Shown here one piece after another: positions 31,370 through 46,100 of a stretch of 64,000 nucleotides of DNA (positions are counted from its first letter, which is position 1; every line of letters starts with the position of its first letter). The translations under genes were made by a program, and so were the position numbers. The notes below the pieces were generated by a model that saw only the letters and a program-made list of their open reading frames with translations, ran no database searches and was not told where the DNA came from. The DNA is from Trichoplax adhaerens (Eukaryota; Placozoa; Uniplacotomia; Trichoplacea; Trichoplacidae). The stretch is taken from contig NW_002060943.1 in assembly GCF_000150275.1 (NCBI RefSeq), positions 7,944,066 to 8,008,065 on the forward strand, written 5' to 3'.

Positions 31370-31595
31370 GGTACGGTACTAGTACGGTACTAGTACAGTG
31401 CAGTACTAGTACAGTGCAGTACTGTACGAGGAAATTCTTGCCACAGTACTTTACTGTACCGTACAGTACATTGTACAGTACAGTGTGCGAGTGTGTACTG
31501 TACCGTACAGTAGCGCTTGCAAGCTTGCGCGTGCGCAATGTACAGTACAGTACATTTACCTGAGTTTCGTACAATATGCACAGTACAGTACGGTG
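31370..31595. repeat. GTAC-centred palindromic repeat cluster
   Basis: The stretch is built mainly from the words CGGTAC, TAGTAC, CAGTAC and CTGTAC. Examples are TAGTACAGTGCAGTAC repeated with a 16-bp shift (31391 and 31407), TACTGTACCGTACAGTA present twice (about 31452 and 31497), and a terminal CAGTACAGTAC run. It also holds GCAAGCTTGC (31519-31528) and TGCGCGTGCGCA (31526-31537, one base off the NRF1 consensus). Many alternative hairpins are possible. Both open frames read across it are artefacts of the repeats. Confidence 0.85.
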
Positions 31596-31603
31596 AAAAT
31601 GAT

Positions 31604-31940
31604 ACCTCAGAAATGCCGCACTTCTTGTTGACGGAGACTACACAAGCCGCTGCTGGTGTTATTAGCTCTGTCAGCTTGCATGTCTAGTTTCTCCAAACTG
31701 AAATGATCATAGTACTGTATAGCATACAGTACGGTACCGTAGTAGTTCACTGAAATACTACGGTACGCTTGTAGGTGGTGCATCTGTTGTCAAGTTGCAA
31801 GCTTACCCTCGAACAGTGCTTCAGAAATACTGCATCGCCAGTTGACGGAGACTACTCAAACTCGCTGTTAATAGAAAGCGTATTTTACTGTCTATCAGTT
31901 TACATCTCTAGTTTCTCTAAAATTCTATGATCATAGTATA
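31604..31940. repeat. Direct duplication with 214-bp offset
   Basis: Two segments of about 115 bp, from about 31604 and about 31818, share TCAGAAAT (31607/31821), GTTGACGGAGACTAC (31627/31841), TCTAGTTTCTC and TATGATCATAGTA-like ends at matching distances. Between them lies further GTAC-palindrome sequence. The copies have diverged by substitutions and small indels. Confidence 0.85.
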
Positions 31941-32100
31941 ACGCTGCGTTGATTCGGTTAATTTGATCGCTTAACAGACAAGACTTGATCGTTCTTCTCT
32001 TGTTAATTAAAATTCTTCATTAATTAACAGAGCAACAAGACCGCATTGTACTGTACCCAATACGTACCGTACCGAGCCATTATCGTTACGTCGCTGAGCG

Positions 32101-32142
32101 ATTGGCTAGTGCAGCAAATTTCCCGCCAAACTCGAGCACGTG
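32101..32142. promoter_or_regulatory. NF-Y, E2F and E-box matches in the POLD3-MCM7 promoter
   Basis: Three classical sites lie within 42 bases. ATTGG at 32101-32105 is an inverted CCAAT box, and its context AGCCAATCG fits NF-Y. TTTCCCGCCAAA at 32119-32130 fits the E2F consensus TTTSSCGC on the plus strand and overlaps a second half-site, CGCCAAA. CACGTG at 32137-32142 is a canonical E-box. They lie about 370-410 bp upstream of the MCM7 ATG. E2F control of MCM and polymerase genes is well established in animals; use of these sites here is inferred. Confidence 0.75.
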
Positions 32143-32512
32143 ATCACCAAACAAGCGAGCTGCACATTGTTTCAAATTCTTCGCTAACCGTTAAAGGCCG
32201 ATCGTGAACAACACCAAAGACAACGCTGCTGTACCAGACTCACTATAGCAACGCGAACATTGCAATCCCATTCAACTATTGACTTGCTGAAGTTGCTGTA
32301 GGTCTTGTTCACTTGTTGATCAGTATTTTCATTTGCAAATTCATTGCGAAACGCTGACAAGGCGCTTAGTAAACCGATCAGTCTGCACGTTTACATTCAA
32401 ACTATTCTACTCATCTTGTAGATAGCGGTAAAGAGAGCTAAGGAATCATTTGTGAACGATTGTAACTCGCTTTAGACGTACTTGGATAGCCGATCAATCA
32501 TCAGAGTTCAAA

Positions 32513-37215
<4,703 letters not shown>

Positions 37216-37902
37216 TTATTAATTTGAGAAATTTTTTGTTGCTGTTGAATCTGTGTCGCAATTACAGTTTGATATTTTTAACTCTTTGTAATTTGTCAAT
37301 TCCTTGCGGAAGTTACTATAAGATGCCATTATCAATACGTGTATTCTACAGTATCTTGTGTCCGTAAGTAGATATTCCTATGCCTCGCTTGATATTCTTA
37401 TTGTATATTTTCGTTGCTAATAGGCAACATTGTAGTGTAATGCGTCCCTTTCTTGTTCATGTATAGCATGTTGATATACTTGATATTTTAGTGTAAGTTT
37501 TAAAAGACAATCACAGTTGCAGACGGCTTGCATGTAACATTATTTATGATTTTTTGTTCAGTAAAGATTTTTATATTACTGTATGTCGAAAATATTTATT
37601 TGAATTATCTATCCCAATAGTCTTTGCACGCAATTATGCGTCATAACTAGTAGAAGATCTCGCTCGTGATACTTGACGTAGTCAGTGAATTAAACGATCA
37701 GATATTACAATATATCGGAAAAGATTGTATTAGTCTATAAGTGTCCGTTACTGGTATACAAGATTACAGTATGGGCTACTAGAAAAGATGATTTTTTCCC
37801 ATCAACGCACATGATTCAGCGTTAGACTCTAAAGTAGTGCACATTACAATACTGTATACAATGTTACAAAATGCATTAAAGATTAAAAATTCAGATTAGT
37901 AT
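37216..37902. other. Convergent spacer between MCM7 and the RRG7-like gene
   Basis: This 687-bp stretch lies between two stop codons on opposite strands and should hold both 3' UTRs. It is AT-rich with no further exon or repeat of note. Confidence 0.6.
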
Positions 37903-38825
37903 TTATAAACTATCCAATAAAGCAACATTTCCATGTTGATCGTGTAGTAATATTTCAAAGAATCTTAATCCTTCATAGAATTTGGAAGCTACAGTAATAT
38001 TAGGCGTCAGTTGATGACATTTAGGATTTCGATCGAAATATCTCAACAGTCTTCCACCATCGCTACTATCCGCATCATTAATGCTTATCAATGCCATGGG
38101 TAAGTGGCTACTTTTAAAAGTTTTGTGGGCGTCTTTAGTAAATCTACAAAGTTACAAAAATAGATCATGTTAAGATTGCTATCACAAATATTATCGATGA
38201 GTTATCATTACTTATTGTGTGTGGAATATCAATCTTTAGCTTATCAGTTTCATAAATAAGATAGAACAACAGATAAAGCTAGTACTGTATTGTACTGATC
38301 AAGATTGTCGGAGCTGATAGGTTCAATATTTACTACAGTATGCAGCGAGATTACGTTACAGAGTCATTTATCAGTAGCTATAGTATTGAGGAATACTGGC
38401 AGTTATTTTATGGCACTAATTATTCAATTAATTTTAACTTAATCAGTGAGTCTAATAGGGGTACATTACCCTTTACGCGAGACCAGAATGCCAATGGTAT
38501 TACGAGGTTCTCGATCAAGCGTTCCAATTAATGACCGGATGTGCAGTGGTCCACATGAAACTTTTAAATTTTTACAATCACCGACCACGTTCAATCTAGT
38601 TTTCTCCTTGTTTATACTCATATGCCAGTAGCCTCGAAAGTCGACACCTTTGTCATGAGCTCCACCACAGTGGTTTAAGTGGAAACCAAGTTGTCTTAAT
38701 ACATTAATAGTGTGCAATTCGTAATTACGTCCACGATGAGCTGCACTGCTACAGCTCCTAAAAGTAAATGATGTAGCTATTAAATTGCATTTCATTATTG
38801 TGCCAGAATGTAGTAATAACACCAT
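37903..38825 (-). CDS. RRG7-like restriction-endonuclease-fold protein, probably mitochondrial
   Basis: Two exons (38470-38825 and 37903-38143) join in phase 2 through a GTAATG donor and a TTTGTAG acceptor, giving 198 residues plus stop. The N-terminus (MVLLLHSGTIMKCNLIATSF, then RSCSSAAHRGR) has Arg and Ser and no acidic residues, like a mitochondrial presequence. The core reads YELHTINVLRQLGFHLNHCG, GAHDKGVDFRGYW and NVVGDCKNLKVSCGP. That is the GGAxDxGID..GxW followed by a xCK pattern of the RRG7/DUF2034 family, a PD-(D/E)xK nuclease relative; the D of GVDF and the DCK motif are the likely metal-site residues. Exon 2 continues FTKDAHKTFKSSHLPMALIS, which also suits the family. Yeast Rrg7 is needed for respiratory growth; its reaction is unknown to me. 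The assignment rests on motif memory. Confidence 0.72.
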
Positions 38826-40165
38826 GATTGATGAAGGCCCTCTACTGCACTAATAAGCAGGCTAGAAGGAGCGATTATCCACCAATATGTCAGCAACGGT
38901 CAAAGATGTTGTGTCGTGTACACTGTTATACCAGAGTTCATTTTTCCTGATTAAATCCTAGACTTTCCATGGGGGATAATCAATCGAATTGCGTACGTCA
39001 AGCGTACAAATACACACTATATGATGATGGATCAGCCAGCGATTGAAATAGTCCAGATGGTCTGGAAGGATTTGACGTAGTGTAAGCAAGCAATGCAACT
39101 GCCAAAATATTTATTTACCGTCAATGTTGTGTACAAGTCTGTTTGTAAAGAATTACAAGTAGTACATTACAGGTGGAGCTTGTAAGTTCGTTTATAAATA
39201 ATCACAACTTCCAATAGATCAGGTATAAATAAATAAAGGAGACAGCCGAGGTAAATGGTACATCAATTGATGAAGTCAATAACAATTTTGAGGTAATGAT
39301 CGCCAGCTTGCATGCTGGCCCTTCGCAAAACGGTCCAGTCTCGTACACTGCCGTACAGTAAGTATACCCGTACAATCGAACAAGTTGGTACAAACATTAT
39401 GCTACCTCAGTACAGTACAGTACTATATCGCCTATGACATAACGCTTTTAGCCCCAAGGTTGAAAAAATTGAAAATGCGTCCCGGTATTATACCATGTTG
39501 ACTGCAGCTCTTTAATGATATTTAAAAAGAAAAAATAATAATAATATAGGATCGATCAGTTATCAAGTAATAAAAATGAAATTACTTTGGTAGTTTTGAT
39601 TGGTTAATGACCGATTAAAATGGGCTAAAATTCATGTTCATGCTATCAATACATGCTATCAACAAGATCTGATTGAATTTTCCAGGTTGTATTTTTTGGG
39701 GGGGGGACTTTATTTATTTACAGTAGATTGTATGGATGAGTCGACCGTTGGAGTTGGCCCTGATGTCATGTCAGTATAACACCCCATTCACTACTCTATG
39801 CTAGTAGTAAATCCATTGATCAAGCCCGACCTTGGTCAACAGTATGTGTTGATTGAGCTGAACCTACTGATCCCAGTAATCTTTTACAGAGGTGCATCAA
39901 TAAAAGAGAAAAAGAAAAAATTCAATCATTTACTATGATCAGTATCTTGAATCGATGTGTTACTATGAGGTATTTTTGAACAATACCAATGATGCTATAC
40001 TATTTTATAGAGAGATTTCGATCGGTTAAAGCACAGTGTAACATGATCGCATAAATCACTTGGCCATTTATCCTCAGCTAAATCTATGTAATCACTACCG
40101 TATAGATACATCTGCGCATGCGTCCTTGCACACACTATATTGGAGATATTTTAAATGGCTGCACA
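38826..40165. promoter_or_regulatory. Divergent region between the RRG7-like gene and MED12
   Basis: This 1.34 kb separates two start codons and should include both promoters. Visible items are a GCCAGC/GCTGGC inverted repeat (39302-39319), a CAGTACAGTACAGTAC run near 39405-39422, a run of nine or so G at about 39700, and an NRF1-like site at 40113-40123. No coding exon is supported; the frame at 39202-39393 crosses the palindromes and looks spurious. Confidence 0.5.
40113..40123. promoter_or_regulatory. NRF1-like site upstream of MED12
   Basis: TGCGCATGCGT differs by one base from the corresponding core of the NRF1 consensus YGCGCAYGCGCR. It stands 43 bp before the MED12 start codon in otherwise AT-rich DNA, where such a GC-rich palindrome is unlikely by chance. 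NRF1 sites are typical of TATA-less animal housekeeping promoters. Binding is inferred. Confidence 0.5.
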
Positions 40166-43100
40166 ATGATGGCGATATTCAACAGGGAACAACGTCCACT
40201 AAAAAGGCCTAGAATTGGCCCTCCAGATTGCTATCCTCAAATGACCAAGCAAAAAGAGGTTAGTATTTGTACTCTAGATTAATCCAATACAAAAATTTCG
40301 CTCATTGAAGCTAGTAATAGGATTGAAATTGCAATCTTATCCATGAAAATTGACCTAAAGAAATGTCAGTGAAAAAATTAGCATAGACAGTACTGTACCA
40401 CTAGCGAATGATTGAACTAGACCGCCACGCATAGCCGTCCATGGCAAGAAAGCGTATTTACAATTATTATCCAAATTGATTCCCTACAGTTCTATTTGAT
40501 ATTTTACCATTATTAGATATTCATTTCTTCATTTTTTACTATTACCATGCAATACACATGAAATGGAATTATTTTTAACTTGTCAACAGGACGATTTAAG
40601 TAGTGATACACTGAAGAACGGATTTAAAAATGTCGAATTAGTTGAAGACGAGGTAAGAGACGGAGAAGAAAAATACGCAATACACGCTAGACTAGTGCAT
40701 GATTATCAAGGATAAAAACATCTTTATAGATCATTTGAAAAACCTTTCCTCGTTATATGCAGACTTGTAGATGATATCTCGCTATTTTTTATGAATGTTT
40801 TTATTGCTATAGATTTTTTAAAAAAATATTTCTACTTAAACTTGATATATTGTAGATTGGCTCGGCTAAGCCTTTTGTTACTGTATGCAATTTCTCCAGG
40901 GTAAGAGTCGTTTAACATTACAACTTGCTGCTATTGAACTATATCAGTAAATAGATGCAATGATTATCGAATAAGGCAATCGTCATGTGGATTACCTACA
41001 TGTAATCGCTGCTTGAGACAAATTTAATCTTTACACTTCAACTTTCATCACTATCGTTACGTATCAATTCTTTCCTAATAGCTTGGAAGTCACTTCAAAG
41101 CTATAACCGAAGAGAAACAGCGACTTAATAATGTCTATGATGTCAATAAGAAGAAAAATCAAGTGAATTTGAAAGACGTTTATTGGCCGGTATAGTTCTA
41201 CTATTTTTCCTCTTCTCATACTGTCCTTTTAAATTATTCGAGATAATACCCTCACAATGGACTGACCTTGATCTTTTTCTCGTGTTTTTAGGTTACTGCC
41301 AAAAATCGCACTAACTTGAATGCTTGGTTACAAGATCTAGCGATTAATAAATCTCTAAAAGATTTATCGAAGAAGGTAAGTCGTTGTCCCGCTGAATTAG
41401 ATTAACTGATACTGTACTATGGATAAACTATGACTGGATATCATACTAATTTACTCAAGTTAGACTATCTATAACTCGTTAAATTGATATTTTCATTAGC
41501 ATGTTTTACCATCTTCATCATTGCAATCAATTCTTTCCGATGGTTTTTAGATTCCAACGTTAAATTCCAATCGTAAAGAAGAAGTTTTTCAACTTCTTTC
41601 TGACAATTCTGTACCTTTAGCTAGATCGGCTTGGTTTATCAAGGTGAGTTTATAAACTCTCTCTATACATATATACGTATATATACGTGCGCACTATAGT
41701 GGATTTTTTTGGTACTATAGTATACACATTTTGGATTGAATTTTTGTTACGACAGTAGATCATGGTTGCATTGTCGTAGCTGTTTGAAAAAGGTACTGTA
41801 GTGAGCATGAAAGTGGACAGCTATTTGACTAACCTTGAGTAACCTAGAGCTCATCACACTGACTTTCGATAATAGTTCCAATTTGTAATGTAATTCGGAT
41901 ACGATATCTTAATAAAGAACACTTGTAATAGAAAGTACCAAAACAATCATTGTAGCAAAAGGATATGATGATAATAGTTAATGCTCCGATTCTATTAATT
42001 ACCCATCCAGAAATGCAATCTAACTACGTTTGTGAATAAAATGTCTGGCAAAATTTAATACTTTATAAAAATTTTTTTATTCAGTTATTATCGACCGGGT
42101 ATAATACGTCGTCGGATTCCAAAAAGAAACGCCCAGGAGGTGACTTATCTCACGGTAAGTGTTGTACAGTAACTTGGAACAGTGGAGCTCTTCGATGTTG
42201 TTATTGATTTAATGCCCGATATGATCCCGGTGTGGCTAATTTAAAAAAACAAATACATTTGTATCAACCATATTTTAGACTGGACTCAGTCATTAACGAA
42301 ATATTTAAAAGATTTATTAAGTAAGTTATCAGATCATTCACATGGCCAGGGAAAAGTAACGTTATCTTCAGATATTCTATCAGCATATAAGCAATTCTTA
42401 TACAACTCTCAGTTAGCAGATTGGCTTTATCAAGTAAGAGTCCTTGTAATGTAGTATTCTTTCTATAAATTATTTCTTACTAAATTCAATGCTATGACAA
42501 CATATCCCATTTTAGGAAGGATTATTACAGAGACATAGTTTTTTGCAATGGTTGATAGATACACTAGACAAAGTTGACTTCGCAGATAGCGTATCTTTAA
42601 CGTTACTTGTACCACTCACATTCAAGGTGAATTAGCTGAACGATATTAAAAGTACTATTATTATCAGTAGATTAACGTTTTATTAATTTTTTTACTTTAT
42701 CTGTGGTTACATAGTATATCAGAGATATTACGGCGTCTCAATCTCTAGCTCGGGTATTGGCTGGTATTTGTACCCGGTACATATCCTATCTCTATTATCA
42801 TAACAATAATAATGCTAACGAAAAAGAAAGTAAACCATCATCAACTAATTCTACGGATAATGGCACTACGGAGGATTGGTCTTTATTAGCCATTTACAAT
42901 GATTGCCAGCGGCATTATCCAAGATTATTGTTACTAACTTGCATACTTCAGATCATAGCTATTTTTTGCCCCGGTGCCTTAGTATATTCTATCGGTGCTT
43001 GGAATAAAGGATCCAGTAATGATTCTTTAATGCATCATGGTTCACCGTTGGATTATCTACCCGGTTCGATATGTCAGTTACCTGGAATCGAGTTATTGGA

Positions 43101-46100
43101 GGCTCGAGTACAAAAACAGGTTATGATCTATAATATGTACATATATAAATGTATCTATCTATAGATTTGTAAGCTTACCGGTTGGTAACATTAAAAATCT
43201 TTATAATCTTATAGATGTTAGCTGCAATGAAGGCGTCTCAAAGCCAAATTCAACTTCGTAGCACACTAGTAGAAAATCGTTGGTCTTCTGAAAAGTGTAA
43301 AGAATCAGATATCTCAGTAGTAGTAACACAAGTGTTATCTGTTCTTGAAATTCACGATAAAGGCGCTTACGCTCGTCACAACAACGGAATCTCGGTGGAA
43401 AATTTATATACAAATATTTTTCCTGCTATCATTAAAGGCTCTTTAGTTAAGGTATTACCGTTAATTATTACTTAGAAATTTAGTAGTGATGTATAGTTAT
43501 AATAAATTTATGAAATATTGATTACAGGATGTCTTGAATAATGATGAAGCTATTATCATGCATCTTTTGGAATGGGCCGTAACTCCCTTTCGTTATGGGT
43601 TTCATCGTCCTATTCTTGTTGCGATACTACTTGAACGTCGACAGGGCGATTTAGAAAGAATGAATGAAAACGATGCAATTTGCAATCACCTTTATTATCA
43701 GGAGTTATTGTTACGATTTCTTGATTATTATGCCATATTGCCATCAGGTTAGGAGGCAATTACTCTTCATTATATACCTTTTGATTTTATAACTATCGTT
43801 CGTTTTCGCAGTTAGCTGAAGTCATTGCTTTTCCTCTTTAACAGATGATAGTGAACTAGAATTAGAACAATCGAATGCCTCGTTTAAATTATTAGTGGCA
43901 TTATTTGCCGAATTGATTCGCCGTAAAGTATTTTCACATGATAAATACATTATGACTTTAATATCTCGGGGAGATATTTCTACTACGTCAAATAGTAGTA
44001 GATCTTACGCGAACTCACCGGATCAGATTGTTGGCGAAAATGATCACGATGGAGAAAGCGATGAATGCAGCCATCTAGGGAAGAGTAAGCATTTACTTCG
44101 TTTATATTCAATATGTATCGTTGATTTTTATCTCACGCTTCAATTTTTATGGTAGAAAATGAAGAAGAAAATGTAATTGAATGTGGCTCACCATTTTCGG
44201 TTAGACGTGATTCGGAAGCTGATATTTCAGATCAGCTAAAGCAACAGCTATCGCAACAGCAGGAAGAGCTACAACAGTTACTAGAGAGTAACGAAACTAA
44301 TAGCTGTAATGGCAACATGGATATAATGGAATACGACAACGCAACTGACGATGTTGCTTTTGCTAAACCTGAACAAGAAAATATTGCCAATAAAACAGAA
44401 GGAAATTTATCTGACAATGACGAAAGAGGACGAGATGATGATAAAGATAAAAATTTTAATAATGTAACAACCGATACACGAAAAACATTTCAACATATCG
44501 CTTATGTGCTTCATTTTCCTTTACCTGATATTGATTTAAGAAATGTCGATGTAGGCTCGCACGAGAGTAGACAGAGATTCACAGTTTTATATGGCGTTGG
44601 CGAGAGCAGAAATTTAGCTCTACAAGAGGTTACAGAAATGTGGGACGAAATCAATAGTTGTGTTGATTACTTAACTACATGCGATAGCCAAAATTCTAGT
44701 TCAAATGATAGCAATCGTATTAATTATGCAAGTTATCTTGCTCCTACAATCAGAAAATTTAAAACTCTGCACATTTACAGTCAATACGTGTTAGCGAACA
44801 CTTGCGCTAACTTAATTATGGAAAATGTGATTAAAGAAAATCGATACCCCTCCATAAATAAATTTAATTTTGTTGCTGATTTGATGGAGATCGCCGGAGA
44901 TATTAATGGATTTCTTCAATTTGTTATTCGTTTACTAAGTGGTAAGTGTTTTATCATATTTTGAATAAATGCCATTACTAGGATGATCACTTACAAATTA
45001 TTTTCGTAATACCTTAGAGGGCGATAGCGGTGCGGCAGAAACTCGATCATCCTTGGTACTTACAATAGTAGCTGTGTTCCGTCGTTATTATAACTGTCTG
45101 TTGGTATCATTGAAGCAAGCTACTGAAGCCGTTGAAGGGTATATGTCTAAATTAATCAATCATGAAATGGTTACTACAATTGTATAGGAGAGTACGCTAT
45201 TAAATAGACGATCTAATTTTAGATTGTGGAGAATCGTAAAACATATCACTAATCCAGCATCATGCTCTAGCGCTGATCGTTGTGCGTTAGCTTGTTTGGC
45301 AGATATATTTACACATTGCAGTGATTTAAAGGTAAGCGGTCCAAGTGAGGCAACTGTAAAATATCAGTTTTATCTTAAGATTAAAATATCATGTATTACA
45401 TTGATTTAGCTGAAAAATCGAGCTGAGCTCGAGAGCGTTCTTCAAAAGGTTAAGGACAGTTTACCTTGTAGCGGACTTTCGAAATCCAACGATCCAATTG
45501 ATTGGAAAATTTTCGGTGAAGAATTTAAGGAACCAAGGCGAGTAAACAGTGTTCCAGTGCAATTTTGACTCCATTTAAAAATTTTTTTAACCAATATAAT
45601 CGTAGGGAAGCGAATCCTAATCAGATATGTCAGGCCATACGATATGACGTTATGAAGAAATACAATTTTGTTTGTAATGCTATTTTGCATGTATATCACT
45701 GCGGCACTTACGTTAGGTAATTACCTATACAGAAGAATCTATATTTTTTACCATTTAACCCTAAAGGAATTGTATTTATAGATTGCTAGATATTGCTACA
45801 TTATGTGCTGAGGTAACCTCATACAGTAGCGGTCTTAACGGTGAATGGATGGGGGTATTGCGTGCTCTTTGCTGCTCACCAAGTTCAAATTTTGGCTTCA
45901 CTGAATTATTGACGCAACTGGAAGTTAGTACTTGCGCTACACTGACTGTTTATCTTTAAAATTTCAATAATAAAGGCTGATTAATTTTTTCTAGATTTCA
46001 GATAGCAGATCAGCGGACAATATTGCCATGTTTACCGCTGTTTTAATTTCGAGGCACTGTTTCTCTTTAGAAGAGTTATTAAGACTTGTTATTTTACCAC

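Larger units (their letters stand above)
31042..32512. promoter_or_regulatory. Divergent POLD3-MCM7 promoter region
   Basis: This is the 1.47 kb between the start codons of POLD3 (minus) and MCM7 (plus). The POLD3-proximal part has a GTAC-palindrome cluster and a direct duplication (separate entries). The MCM7-proximal part (about 32085-32500) is less AT-rich than its surroundings and contains the E2F, CCAAT and E-box matches. Both genes are needed at S phase, so co-regulation through this region is a reasonable inference; transcription starts cannot be read from the sequence. Confidence 0.6.

Noticed and set aside
31335-31581. Two minus-strand open frames
   Set aside because: They arise from the CAGTAC/GTAC palindromes; the repetitive Tyr/Cys/Thr/Val composition follows the repeat and not a protein family.
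32237-32248. GACTCACTATAG, identical to the 3' part of the phage T7 promoter
   Set aside because: Only the last 12 bases match, there is no upstream TAATAC, and the sequence is in an animal promoter region; a chance match or irrelevant.
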